DNA from: Symbiodinium natans
Lineage: Eukaryota > Sar > Dinophyceae > Suessiales > Symbiodiniaceae
Reading direction: 5' to 3'
NCBI GenBank assembly: GCA_905221605.1
Contig: CAJNDS010002842.1
Span: 198,580 to 262,579 of the forward strand
DNA length: 64,000 nucleotides
A program made the position numbers and the translations under genes. Below the pieces are notes generated by a model. It searched no databases, was not told the origin of the DNA, and saw only the letters and a list, made by a program, of their open reading frames with translations. Below are positions 9,521 to 21,200 of the stretch, in pieces. The first letter of the stretch is position 1, and each line of letters opens with the position of its first letter.

Positions 9521-11259
9521 CATGGATACAGAGCCTTATTCATCAGTACAAGGACTACCTCATCCCTTTTCACTTACCCAGCAAAACAGTGATTGCAGGT
9601 ACTTTTCCGTCCTTTCGATCTGTGCTTTACAACAATATCATTCTACAACAACAATGGGATTGGGACCATCCTCCTGTATGTCATTGTGAACAATGGAAGC
9701 AACAACATCCTCAATTGCGAGTTGTAGATGGACACGTTGCATCCCCGGCTCATCTTCTTGCAGTGTCACGCCGAATACAGAATATCCTGCAACATTCTGC
9801 TGATTCCCAGGTATACCCTAAACGACAATTTTATATTGATCACACCTGGAAAGCCGTACAACAGTGGCTACGACATTATGGACTCTTCGATGTCACCAAA
9901 GACAATTGGGCTGCGCTTGTACAGTCACAATGGAATGATCATTCGCTGGAGTCCCGGGACGCCCTCAAATTCAAGGATGTAACCTTTCTTCTTAAAATCC
10001 TAGATGGATTCTTCATTCATGGCCGAGATCATGCAGTTGCCCATGTTCATGTATTTTGTCCTCTTTTTGTGTGGCGAGTCTACAGAAAGACTTTTGGAGA
10101 CCCTGAAGTATATGAACGACTCCCCCTTACGTATTCTCAAGCCTCTGTGTTCTTGAAGATGACCACGCGTAAGGCTCTCCTGACTAGATACAAATGGGGT
10201 TTCAGAGCCAGTGAACCTTCCATACCGATTGCATATATCCTCCTCAAGCAGAAGAAGTCTTTTCAAGCTGCGAGGCCCATTATCAGCTACAAGTATTTCC
10301 TGTACGCGCGATTGTTCAAAGCTACTGCCATCGTTATCGATCTTCTAGTTCGTGACGTATGTCCTGACTCATTTGGATTGGACACCTTACCAGTCATGCT
10401 TCAGAAGCTTTCTGCATTCCTACATCAAGCGCCAGAAGACTTCGAGGCATTGAGTTTTAATCAAGACTTGGTTGGGTTTTTCACGAGCATTCCCGTAGAT
10501 CGGATTTTGCAGTCTATTGATGCCATCATCAGTCGGTATTGTTATCGTCACGCATTACAATTGGCTGATGTTGTGTTCTCCGTGCTCCTCAAGGAGAAAG
10601 ATGTAAACCTCCGAATCTGGAGAGGCAGACCGCGAAAAGCAGCCCAAAGACCTTATCTGATACATCTACAAGATGTCCGAGCTATTTGTCATCTCAGTTG
10701 CGAGTGCAGTGTGTTCTCCGTGATGCAGTGTATTTTTCGACAGCGCCGCGGAGCAACCATAGGAAACCAGATTTCCCCTATGCTGGCCAACGCTACAGTG
10801 TCATTGGAAGAACAGCGGTTTGTGGAACTACATAGAGCTGATCTTCAAAGAATCGGAGCTGATCTCTTTTGTACCCGTTATGTAGACAATCGTCTTGTCA
10901 TTTTGGATGTCAAGCATGAACATCGAGCCTTCTTGAAGCAATTCCTGTCGAACGACTTTTATGCCCGTCCTGTTGAACTAGAACATGTACATTCCCAAGA
11001 TGCCGAGCAAGAATTCCTGGGGTTTGATGTGATCCCCCAACAGTCCAAGATCCTCCTTCTTCTTCGAGATGAACCTTGGAAGATTCGACTTCACAATAGT
11101 GCCGGTAGTTCCTCCCAAAAACTGGCATCGTATCACTCCAAAAGACACAGCATTCTCCGGCATGTACAGCCACCAGAAATGAGAGTTCAACAACTTGAAC
11201 AGTTGGAGCAGTTGTTCTTGCAAGCAGGCTTCTCTAGAGCCTCGTTAGGAGACTCATGA
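9487..11259 (+). CDS. Reverse transcriptase of Penelope type (590-codon frame)
   Basis: The longest frame in the window; the real protein is probably a continuation of the upstream pol frame. Visible: a Cys/His segment HPPVCHCEQW...GHV near the start; RT motif A F-N-Q-D-L-V-G-F-F-T-S-I-P (Asp codon 10465-10467); motif B RRGATIGNQISPMLAN (10744-10791); motif C RYVDNRLVIL (10879-10890 for YVDN); and QEFLGFDV near 11010-11035. F-T-S-I-P matches the F-T-N-I-P of Penelope RTs. The usual YxDD is YVDN, so the second Asp is Asn. It would copy the element RNA at a nick made by the GIY-YIG domain. No RNase H or other downstream domain is seen. Confidence 0.85.
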   Translation: MANPSRSPCLPTWIQSLIHQYKDYLIPFHLPSKTVIAGTFPSFRSVLYNNIILQQQWDWDHPPVCHCEQWKQQHPQLRVVDGHVASPAHLLAVSRRIQNILQHSADSQVYPKRQFYIDHTWKAVQQWLRHYGLFDVTKDNWAALVQSQWNDHSLESRDALKFKDVTFLLKILDGFFIHGRDHAVAHVHVFCPLFVWRVYRKTFGDPEVYERLPLTYSQASVFLKMTTRKALLTRYKWGFRASEPSIPIAYILLKQKKSFQAARPIISYKYFLYARLFKATAIVIDLLVRDVCPDSFGLDTLPVMLQKLSAFLHQAPEDFEALSFNQDLVGFFTSIPVDRILQSIDAIISRYCYRHALQLADVVFSVLLKEKDVNLRIWRGRPRKAAQRPYLIHLQDVRAICHLSCECSVFSVMQCIFRQRRGATIGNQISPMLANATVSLEEQRFVELHRADLQRIGADLFCTRYVDNRLVILDVKHEHRAFLKQFLSNDFYARPVELEHVHSQDAEQEFLGFDVIPQQSKILLLLRDEPWKIRLHNSAGSSSQKLASYHSKRHSILRHVQPPEMRVQQLEQLEQLFLQAGFSRASLGDS

Positions 11260-11730
11260 TGTTTCACCTCAGCAGATTTTGGCCATACAGAAAACTCTCA
11301 ACGTTTCATGCCTGCCGTGTAGCATCGCAGTGGCGTATCTTATTGGTAGCGATATTGACACCATCGATCAAAGACTGAGTAAGCTGGAGCCTTGGTGCAG
11401 TGTGTTCGCTTTCTTAGTCGACTAAAACGCTTTGAAGGGAGCGTTAGAAGTTGACCTTTAAATCTTACAGATAAGAACAGGACTGAATTCACCCTGAGCT
11501 TCCGGCTGAATTCACCCTGAGCTTTCTTCTGAGCTCACCTTGCGCTATCAGAACATGTCGTAAGATATCTACGTAGTATTGTTTGTCACATGAATTCAGC
11601 TTCGCTGCCTGGTTCATAGAGATCTTCGATCTATGAACTTCTCAACCGCCCCGCCTCCCCCCCCCTTCCTTCTCCATCCTCAACATCAAAATAACAACAC
11701 ACAACCGGCTTCGACCGGGTACGTGTGTGT
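11260..11730 (+). other. Retroelement 3' untranslated region
   Basis: Contains a repeated motif CTGAATTCACCCTGAGCTT (about 11484 and 11507) with a diverged third copy, also found diverged in the 5' leader (about 5226 and 5276). It ends with a CT-rich tract and the CCGG-CTTCGA-CCGG hairpin next to the right pseudo-LTR. Confidence 0.5.
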
Positions 11731-12005
11731 GGACCATCTGTATCTAAGATGTGAAGTTATGGCTGAACACTCATTGATCCTCCTGAAAGCTGTGCATTGA
11801 TTCGTCGCACTGAAGTGATCTGATTTATCTGATTCCCCAAAAGAAAGCCGAGATGTTATGTCAAGCAGGGGGGTGCTGGAGAGATTTGCAGTCAGCACCC
11901 AATGAAGACGCTGCATATCTCTTGTGATACCATTGCAGACGTGCAATGGCGTACCTGCGAACTTCGAGGAATTTTCCCAACCAGCTTCGACTGGGTATGT
12001 GTGTG
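11731..12005 (+). repeat. Right pseudo-LTR (275 bp)
   Basis: Second copy of the pseudo-LTR. Preceded at 11703-11730 by a variant terminal hairpin (CCGG-CTTCGA-CCGG) and TACGTGTGTGTG, and followed by (TG)n. This layout fits a tandem-derived insertion in which every unit ends in hairpin plus TG. Confidence 0.95.
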
Positions 12006-12190
12006 TGTGTGTAAGCGTGTAAGCGTGTAACAGTAAGAGAGAGAGAGAGAGAGTGCGCGCGCGCACATGTGTGTGTGTGTGTGTTTGGAAGTGTGTAAGT
12101 GTGTAAGTGTGCAAGTGTGCAAGTGTGCAAGTGTGTGCCCCAAACCCCAAACCCCAAACCCCAAACCCCAAACCCCAAACCCCAACCCCA
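12000..12190 (+). repeat. (TG)n, (GA)n and CCCCAAA tract, right flank of the retroelement
   Basis: TG repeats, a short GA run, AAGTGTG repeats, then CCCCAAA heptamers, leading into channel exon 12234. Confidence 0.85.
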
Positions 12191-12233
12191 AACCCCTAAA
12201 CCCTTTTCATTCTCCATTGTGCTTGGGGGACAG

Positions 12234-12283
12234 CTGAGGCGATGAGGGAGAAGGTGGAGAAGTATGTGCTCAAGGCCACCAAG
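12234..12283 (+). CDS. Channel exon: N-terminal cytosolic helix
   Basis: Reads EAMREKVEKYVLKATK after a GGACAG acceptor; GC donor AAG|GCTCAC. Joins in phase to the exon at 13240. Highly charged helix expected N-terminal to S1. Confidence 0.6.
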
Positions 12284-15200
12284 GCTCACGTCCGGCTTAG
12301 GGGTGTGGGCTTCATAGAGGGTTCATAGAGGGGTAGGGTTTAGGGTTTAGGTTTTAGGGTTTAGGGTCTAGGGTCTAGGGTTTAGGGATGTTTAGGGTTA
12401 GGGTTTAGGGTTTAGGGTTTAGGGTTTAGGGTTTAGGGTTTAGGGTTTAGGGTTTAGGGTTTAGGGTTTAGGGTTTAGGGTTTAGGGTTTAGGGTTTAGT
12501 TTTAGGGTTTAGGGTTAGAGGGTAGAGGGTTCATAGAGGGTTCATAGAGCGTTCATAGACGGTTCATAGAGGGTTCATAGAGGGTTCATAGGGTTTAGGG
12601 GTTAGGGTTTGGGTTTAGGGGAGGGTTGAGGGCTCAGGCTGCAGCATTTTTTGTGTTTCTTGGTCGCCCAGTGGAACCATTTTTTCCCTTTTTGTGGGGT
12701 TCAAGATTCCCTTATACAGTAGCCAGCCCCAGAAAAGGTACCCTTATCATAATCTGGTTGCTGGGCGGCCAGGTGTATGGGGCGTATAGAGTTTGTAGTG
12801 TTTACAGGGCGCCGGGGGCTTATAATGGATTGCAAAGGGCAAAGGCTTTATGTTTTTTTTTTAATAATAGTGTGTTCACAGGATTTCAAGGTTTGAGGGG
12901 TCAGTTTCTCCAAAGAGCTCTCCAAGCAAAGGGAAGACTCCGTAATTCATACTCCCTACCATGATGCTGATGTAGGGGATACTTCATGAGGGGTTTTGGA
13001 ATGTAAGGACTATTCCTACCCCCTAACCCTAAACCCTAAACCCTAAACCCTCCTAGTCCCCTACACCTGGGGTGTCGGGTTTAGGGTTTAGGACCCTAAA
13101 CCCTAAACTTTAAACCCTAAACGCTAAACCCTAAACCCTAAACCCTAAACCTTAAACCTTAAACCCTAAACCCTAAACGTTTAGGGCACTTCTCGGCGGG
13201 CAGGCTCTCAGGCCCCAAGTCCTACCATCTGCATTCCAGCAGCTGAACGCCGAGACGAAGGAGGTCATGGAGAGGACCCTCGGGTTTAGGGTTTAGGGTT
13301 TGGGGTTTGGGGTTTAGGGTTTAGGGCTTAGGGTCTAGGGCTTAAGTCGTAGGATTTCCAGAGTTGAGGAAGATTTTCGGCTTAGGGGTTTAAGGGGGGA
13401 AAGTTTGTGTCTCAGGGTTTTGGGTTCCAGGTTTGGGGCTAAGGGGGGCTGGGGCTGGGGGGTTCGGGCTTCGGTAGACGGAGGTAGGGCTAGGAGTCTG
13501 GCGGTGTGGTGTTTATAGGGTCTGGGGCTTAGGGTTTATAGGGTTTAGGGCATGCAGGTGCGGGCGAATGAGGGCGGCGGGTTGAGATTGAGGGGCTCGG
13601 GGGTGACGATGTCCGACACTTTAAAACTCTCAACCCTCATGAAGACTACAACAAGGAAGGGCACCCCTTTTTTGGCGTACGGGGAAGCACGACTGTACCC
13701 GCAGGTTGGGTGCGGCGCATTCCCATCCTAACTGGCTTGGCCTTCCGAGATGGTCGGGCTTCGGGGTTTCTTGGAGGTTTGGGGCTTGGGAAGTACGGCT
13801 TTTCGGGAGCTTCTATACAGCCCCCCCTTAGCCCCCCTTATGAATTGTACTCTTATAAGATTAAACATCAACAGCAAGGTTCTAAGGGAGTTTGGGCTGA
13901 AAGCCCTAAACTTTGTAGTTTTATTCTTAGTTGCCCTCTCCTCCACCCCCCTCCCCCACATACACCTAACGTTCTTCAAGGACCGCTGAGCACGTGGCGA
14001 ACAAAGGGTATTTCAACGCGATCATAGCGGCCGCTTCGTAGAATTCATGTCTTCCCGAATCTTAGTTCCTCGGTTCAGGGTTTATAAGGCAATTGTTCTT
14101 GTAAACGTCGATGAGTAGAGGAGGCAACCATTGGCCTTGTTTTTGGGCCGCCGTAAGCAAAACCTTCAGACCCTTTTGGCCCCAAGCCCTTGAACCTCTA
14201 AACCCTTAAACCACGGATGTACTTGAAGGTACCGAAAACTGTCCAGAGCTTTGACACCCTCAACCCTAAACCCTAGTTAAACCCTAAACCCTAGACCCTA
14301 GACCCTAAACCCTTAACCCTTGTTTAGGGTTTAGGGCTTAGGCCTGGAACCCTTAGTTTCACGGGATGAAGACTCGCCGTACCCCTAAGGTTGTACCCCG
14401 AAAGGTTCCCCTTCAGATACTCCGAAGAAGGCCCATCGATTCCCCTAGGGATCCTTGAAAAGGGACCGCAAAACCCAAGGGTACAAATTTCAGGGTCCAA
14501 GGTATCCTACACCCTAAACTCTAAAGCCTGAACCCTGAACAAGGTAGAACCCCTAGATAGTTGTCGTTCTCAGGTGGTGCTTTGTGTCAACACCGTGGTC
14601 ATTGGTATCGAAACCGACTATTCCCGCGGCAGAGCACTGGAGGAGCGGTGGACAACCCTAATCAGCAATGCCTAGGCCCTACTACCTCTAAAGCCCCAAA
14701 ATATGTAGAATAATGGCGGCTGTAAGGGTTTTGGGCCATTTTTTACATACTTTGGGGGGTCCAGGTATACACCCTGAACCAAACCAGAACCCTAAACCCG
14801 AAACCCTAAACCCTAAACCCTAGACCTTTGTGAAAACCTTAAACCCGAAACCCTTATCCCTCAGCTTTGACGGGCTTAGGGTTCTGAGGCTATGCATCCC
14901 CACGCCCCACCCGGCAATGCTTTGGACTTAATGTAGGGTGGAGCCATTTTGGGCGGTACCTAAACCCTAAACCCTAAACCCTAAACCCTAAACCCTAAAC
15001 CCTAAACCCTAAACCCAGGGGGTGAGCCTTAAACCTTGGGCTTTTGATGAATGTACACATATTTCAGACTCGTCTCCATGAATTGCCCACAAGCATCCTC
15101 GTCTTGTCGTCCCGCAGCAAAACCCCAATCAACCCTGAACGCCAAACCCTGAACCCTGAACCCTAAACCGTACCCTAAACCCTAACCCTAAACCCTAACC

Positions 15201-18200
15201 CTAAACCCTAGACCCTAAACACTGAACCCTAAACCCTAACCCAAAACCCTAAATGATCTTATGTTGAGGATGGGACGGCACTCTGCAGGTGCGGGTTCGC
15301 GATGGATCTCTTACGCACGTCGATCCGGGTGTAAGCCACGACTCTAGCCAAAAACCCTAAACCCGAAACCCCAAAAAGTGTGAGTTAATGGCCATGTGTA
15401 TGGGTTTTTTTCGGCCTATGTTTGTTTACGTATTTTGGGAGTCCAGGTAAACCCGAAACCCCAAGCCCAGTTCCCTGACTTGTGAACTTGTTTTGAAAGT
15501 GGCAGCCCAGACATGCGCAAGGTTTCGCCTCACTCCTGAAGAACCCTGACCCCTGAAGCCTAGGCCCACAACCCCTAAACCCCCTAATCTCCTAAAAGCC
15601 TTAAACAACAAACCCGAAGTTCGAAGCCCTCAGCCCGAAACCCAACCCGTGCAGTTCCTGCTCCGAAGCAGAAAACTTGAAGGACCGCCTGCCCTTCTTC
15701 GTCCTAGAAACCTTGCGCTTCGGCATTCTTGCGATGCTGAGGGTTTTAGGGGCGTAGGGTTTAGGGTTCAGGGTTCAGGGTTTAGGGTTTAGGGTTTAGA
15801 GTTTAGGGTTTAGGGTTTAGGGTTTATGGTTTAGGGTTACGGTCTAGGGTTTAGGGCTTACAGGGTGCAGGAGACCTTCACGTCGTTTAGGGGAAAAACG
15901 CTCTGACCGCTTAGGGGCTCAGGGCGGGTGCAGGTGCTTAGAGTTGACCCGGATACAGGGAGGGGCCCCCTTACTATACTAACTGTATCTAACTGTAGTT
16001 AAGGGACTCATAACCTAAACCCTAAACCCTAAAAACCTTAAGGCCTTATAACCCAATTTAGGGCTCTGATAACTCTACTTATAACTAGGAATCCCCACCT
16101 TGCAGGAGTGTGGATGATGAGGGCTCAAGGGTTTCACCCTATGAATCTCAGATCTTTGTTTTTGAATATGGCCCTGGCTGTTTCCCACAATAGGAATGAA
16201 ACCCTTTTATGCCCAAAATAGGAAAATATCGGGTGCCCCTATGTTCGGAAGCACTCATATAGTTTATGAGGTGAATGAACTGTTTCACAAGATCTGTGAG
16301 GGTGCCACGCGTGACTTCACGAGCTCAAAGGTAAACGTCAGGTACGAAATCTACCAAGTTGCCAGGGTTAGGGTTTAGGGTTGAGGGTTTGGGGTTTGGG
16401 GTTTGGGGTTTGGGGTTTAGGGTTTAGGGTTTAGGGTTTAGGGTTTGGGGTTTAGGGTTTAGGGTTTAGGGTTTAGGGTTTAGGTCCAGGTTTTTTCGGG
16501 TTGGGCCCGGTGCTTGACCTTTGTTCCTTCATGCCTGAGTTCCTGCAAGAAAGGCAGATACAGCGCATTAGAAGTTTGAAGGTTGTTTAACGCATGAAAA
16601 GCACACTACAGCTATGACGGAACCGAACCTTAGCTTAAGAGGTGACATGACTGAAGGCTTCGCAAGGGCTTCCAAAAACTGACACCTGTCAAAAAACAAG
16701 AAGTTCTCATGCTGCAAAACAAGTTCATAGAAAACCCTAAACCCTAAACCCCAAGCCCTAAACCCTAAACCCTAAACCCCAAACCCCAAACCCCAAACCC
16801 TAAACCCTAAACCCTAGCCCTAAACCCCTAAACCCTAAACCTGACAGAAACGAAGCCCTACTTGAGGCGGACCCTTAAGGGCCCCATGGTGTCTAAATAG
16901 GGAATACCTTGGGCCTTACCAGGATGGCCTATTAGGGTTCAGGGTTCAGGGTTTAGGGTTTAGGGTTTAGGGCTTAGGGTTGTGTTCATTATAGGGATTA
17001 TAGAGCCTTATAGCCCATCGTGGTAAAGTACTTGCTTGGCAGTATAACATGGTGAGGTGCGTGGACCCTTCGGGTTGCTTTTGTGTCGCCGCAACTTCCG
17101 CGGTTCCGCGTGTTTTTGTCCTGTGTGTCCATTAGGCAATGAACTTGTGGAATAGTAGCTGTGAGAAGAGAGAGAGAGGGGATGAATAACAAACACAGAG
17201 AAATTTAAAAAGAAATTTCAAGAAAGAAAGAAGGAAAGAGTAAAGACATGAGGTTGCAACAGCGGATAGAAATAGCGTCATGTAGCCTTATCTTCATGGG
17301 GTTAAACAAAAGCCATAACGAGTACCTCCAGCAGCAACTTGACGTCAAGCAGCCACCATCAATCAGCCTTCAGGCTGGTGCCACTTCTGAAATTTCGGGT
17401 TCAGTGCGTCCCGAATTTTTAGAAACCCAAGCCTACACTGGACACGTGTGGGAGTCTGAGAGAGCCAACAAAAAGAAGTTAAGGTAGGGTTTAGGGTCTA
17501 TAGGGCATTCTGACCCGAAACCCGAGCCTCTTAATAACTTCAAGCGTGTAGGGTTGGGTGTAGGGTTTAGGGTTTAGTTTTCAGGTTTAGGGATCTGGTT
17601 TGGGGTACCCTTTTATAAACCCGAAGCCTGCAGCCAAAAGGTTCACCGCCATCTTCATCGCTGAGGTGCTCGTGAGGCCAGGCTGGCCTTTGAAGCGAAG
17701 ACTGGGGCTTAGGGTTTAGGGTTTAGGGCTCAAGGCTTATGGGGGGCTTTTACTATCGCTATTACTATTGTTACCAGTATTTCTATGAATATGACTATCA
17801 CTATCACTATCACTAGTACTGTCACCATCAGTGTAGCTATTACTATTACTCTTACTATTACTATTACTGTTCCTATTACTATTGCCATTACTATTACGAG
17901 TATCATTACTATTACTATTATCATTACTATTACTATTACTATTACTATTACTATTACTATGACTATTACTATGACTATTACTATGACTATGACTATTACT
18001 ATTACTATTTCTCTTACTCTTACTCTTACTTTTACTACTACTATTGCTATTACTGTTACTGTTGCTATTACTATTGCTATCACTATTCCTATTACTTTTC
18101 ACTATTGCTATTACTATTATTATGACTATGACTATTTCTATTACTATTACTATTTCTATTGCTATTACTACTGTTGTTTTTATTACTATTACTATTACTA

Positions 18201-21200
18201 TTACTATTACTATTACTGTTACGTTTGTTGCTTGTGTGTCCCCATAAGCCGCCCAAAAGGATGCACCATCTTGGCTGGGAGTATGCCATAGACCCCTGGC
18301 TCCTCGGATGGCACTGAGGTTCCGGGTTTAGGGTTTAGGGTTTAGGATTTAGGGTTTAGGGCTTAGGGCTAGGGTTAAGGGATTGGGGTGTAGGGTTTCG
18401 GGTTTTGGGTTTGGGGTTTCGGCAATCGCGTGCACCTGTCGATCTCCGAAGTTGCTTCGGACCAGAATGAAACCATCGTTCCCTAAACCCTAAACCCTAC
18501 ACCCTAAACCCTAAACCCTAAACCCTAAACCCTAAGCCCTAAGCCCTAAACCCTAAACCCTAAACCGAACCCGGTAGTCCTTAAGAAGTCTTGGTGGCCC
18601 AGTGGTACCCTTTTTCCTTTTGTTGGGGGGTTCAGGGTCCCCCTTATACAGCAACCAACCAACCTCAAATGGGGTACCCTTATTGTAAACCCTAAACCTA
18701 AACCCTAAACCCTAAACCCTAAACCCTAAACCCTAAACCCAGTTACCAAGAAGATTTGGTCTGAAGCAAGAACTCAAGGCAGCCTACCCCGCGATGATAC
18801 CTACGCAGATACAGGTCCGCTTTCAATCCCGCTCCCCGCCATCGCCTAAACCCTAAACCCTAAACCCTAAACCCTAAACCCTAAACCCTAAACCCTAAAC
18901 CCTAAACCCTAAACCCTAAACCCTAAACCCTAAACCCTAAACCCTAAACCCTAAACCCTAAAACCCTAAAACCCTAAACCCTAAACCCTAAACCCTGAAC
19001 CCTCAACCCTAAACCCTAAACCCTTAGCCCGACACGCCGATATCCCAAGCGCACTACCATTGCCAAGGAATATCTTTGACTACTCGCTGGTGGCCGGGCG
19101 CTCGAGGGGGAGGGGCCCGAGTGGTTGGACTTTAAAGTTTCATCCCAAGCCCCGACTCGATACGTCATCTTGTTGATTCGTACAGCGGTTTAGGGTTTAC
19201 GGTTTAGGGTTTAGGGTGCAGGGTTTAGGGTATTGCTCCGAAGCATTCCAATCGAAGTATTCTTTGGGGGATCGTCTCAGACCGGACACAACAGGACAAC
19301 GTGCCACACAGCCTGCAAGACTAAACCCCAAACCCGAAGCCCCAACACCCAACACCCAAACCTTGAAACCCAACTCCTAAAAGCTTGAAACGGGAAGGTT
19401 GGCACTGAGCTTCGCAGTCCGAACCTTCGACGCCCGTGTTTACAGGGCCAAGCCCACGGAGACCTCTTTAAATGTCAGGTCTTTAGCTGGACTGACATGC
19501 TGGTCTCCGTCACGGAGGTCGAGTCTGGTGGTCTGCGACTAGCCGCTTGGTGACACGTGTAGGGCAGTTCCGGGGTGTGGTGCTTAGCCAAACCCGAAAA
19601 CCCCAGACCCGAAATCCAACCAACATCAAAGCAACATCAGCTGCTGCACTGCTTAGATCGGAGCGACTTCAAGTTCAGGTCAACTATAAACCCTAAACCC
19701 TAAACCCCAATCCCTGAGCCTTCAACCTACACCTATCCCAATTCAAAACCCTAAAGGCCCAAAAGCCCTCAAACCCTGAAACCCTAGGCTCTAAACCCTA
19801 AAACCCTGAAAGCCCGAAAGCCCTCATACCCTAAAATGTAGACACTAAACCCTGAAACCCTCAACCCCAACTCTAAAAACCTAAGTCCGAACCCCTAAAC
19901 CTATAACCTTAATCCCTTCCCCCTTGTATTAAACGTACCCCGAACTAGAAAAACATTTTCCGGAGCATCCTGCCGAAACCGACCACGCCTGTTAAACCCT
20001 ATTCCGAATTTGGGGGGGGGGGGGTTCAGGGCCTCAAAAACCTTCAAGCCAATCTAAACCCTGTCCCAAAAGATTGCATGGATAAGAACATCCCCCTAAT
20101 ACTGAAAACGCATTTCGAGTTTTCATTGGGGGGAGGGGGGGGGGGAGAGGGGGGGGGGGGGGGGGCCGCCCGTTTAACAATAGGGGGAAGGGATTATAAA
20201 CCTAAACCCTAAACCCTAAACCCTAAACCCCCCGTTTAACAATAGGGGGAAGGGATTATAAACCTAAACCCTAAACCCTAAACCCTAAACCCCAAGGAAC
20301 CCCGAAACTCCACAGTCGCCAAAAAGGGAAGCTCAGAGGCCGCGTCGCTGCGACTCTTTCGGCTCCTGCGGGTCGTGCGGAGCATTCGGGGCGTTAAGCT
20401 CCTCTCAGGCGGCCGGCCTTCATTTGGAAGGGTTTAGGGTTTAGGGCTTATAAGCCCTAAACCCTATAGGGTTTAGGGTTTAGGGTTTAGGGTTTAGGGT
20501 TTAGGGTTTAGGGTTTAGGGTTTAGGGTTTAGGGTTTAGGGTTTAGGGTTTAGGGTTTAGGGTGGCGACCTGTTTCTCTCGTAGGGCATGAGGGAATGAG
20601 GTACCCTATACATCCCCTTAAAGGGTATATAGGGGGGGATATAGGGTTTAGGGTTAAGGGTACCTCATTTCCTCATTCCCTACTAGCCAACAGTATGTTC
20701 TCGCTGGTTAGAGCTTAGGGCTTGTTGTTTCTTTCAATGGTTTATGGTGTAGGGTTTCGGGGTTCAAGGCTTAGGGTTTGCGTACTTTACCTTGAAGGTC
20801 TAGAGCTTAGGATGTTTTTTGGGTTTATGGTTTGAGGGTTAAGGTTTAAGGTTTAGGGGAGGATCTTAGGTGGTTGTAAGTAATTAGTGTTGCACGTTCC
20901 CTGACCAAGATCAGAACCCAGAGCTAATACGTATAGCCCCAGCTCATATCTACTCATCCAAGTTGGGTGCACGGGTCCAGGGCTTAGGCAAACCCTAAAC
21001 CCTAAACCCTAAACCCTAAACCCTAAACCCTAAACCCCATCAGAAGGGTTCTTAAGGGAGGGGGGGGGTTCATAGGGAGTCGGTACCTAGGGAACCTCAG
21101 AGAAGAGGAGTCTTATAGGGAACCTGGGTCTACGTACACCCCTTGAACCCCCCGTAAGAAGCTGATCATTAGGGCCACAGATCTTAGGTCTAGAAGCCTT

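Larger units (their letters stand above)
4714..12005 (+). mobile_element. Penelope-like retroelement with permuted GIY-YIG and RT, in a (TG)n target
   Basis: A 7.3 kb unit bounded by identical 275-bp direct repeats (4714-4988 and 11731-12005) and flanked on both sides by (TG)n. It encodes, in order, an RS-rich ORF1, a gag-like ORF2, a GIY-YIG-type endonuclease and a reverse transcriptase. The RT has Penelope-type motifs (D-x-x-x-x-F-T-S-I-P; G-x-x-I-G-N-x-I-S-P-x-L-A-N). Penelope-like elements are known for pseudo-LTRs, and a clade (Chlamys/Naiad type) has the endonuclease N-terminal and, as I recall, favours CA/TG repeats; all three traits are seen here. The copy is not intact, with at least three frameshifts in pol and a stop plus frameshift in ORF1. 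It lies between candidate exon 3937-4000 and channel exon 12234-12283, so it is probably intronic. Confidence 0.88.

Noticed and set aside
4714-12005. Hammerhead ribozyme in the pseudo-LTR, as in some Penelope-like elements
   Set aside because: Looked for CTGANGA with GAAA and a GTH cleavage site on both strands; only isolated CTGATGA strings (7913, 8596) without the rest of the core.
11731-12005. Classical LTR retrotransposon
   Set aside because: No TG...CA ends, primer-binding site, protease, integrase or RNase H; the RT motifs and GIY-YIG domain fit Penelope-like elements.
14935-14960. Dinoflagellate spliced-leader relic (GAGCCATTTTGG)
   Set aside because: Only a partial resemblance to the leader's CCATTTTGGCTCAAG end; order and flanks do not match, and none was found at the RCC1-like gene.
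16998-17196. tRNA-like stretch near 17010-17080 and small minus-strand frames
   Set aside because: No B-box and no foldable cloverleaf.
17737-18291. Long open frames on both strands (poly Ser/Asn, Ile/Val, Thr)
   Set aside because: They are translations of the TTACTA-like microsatellite in every frame.
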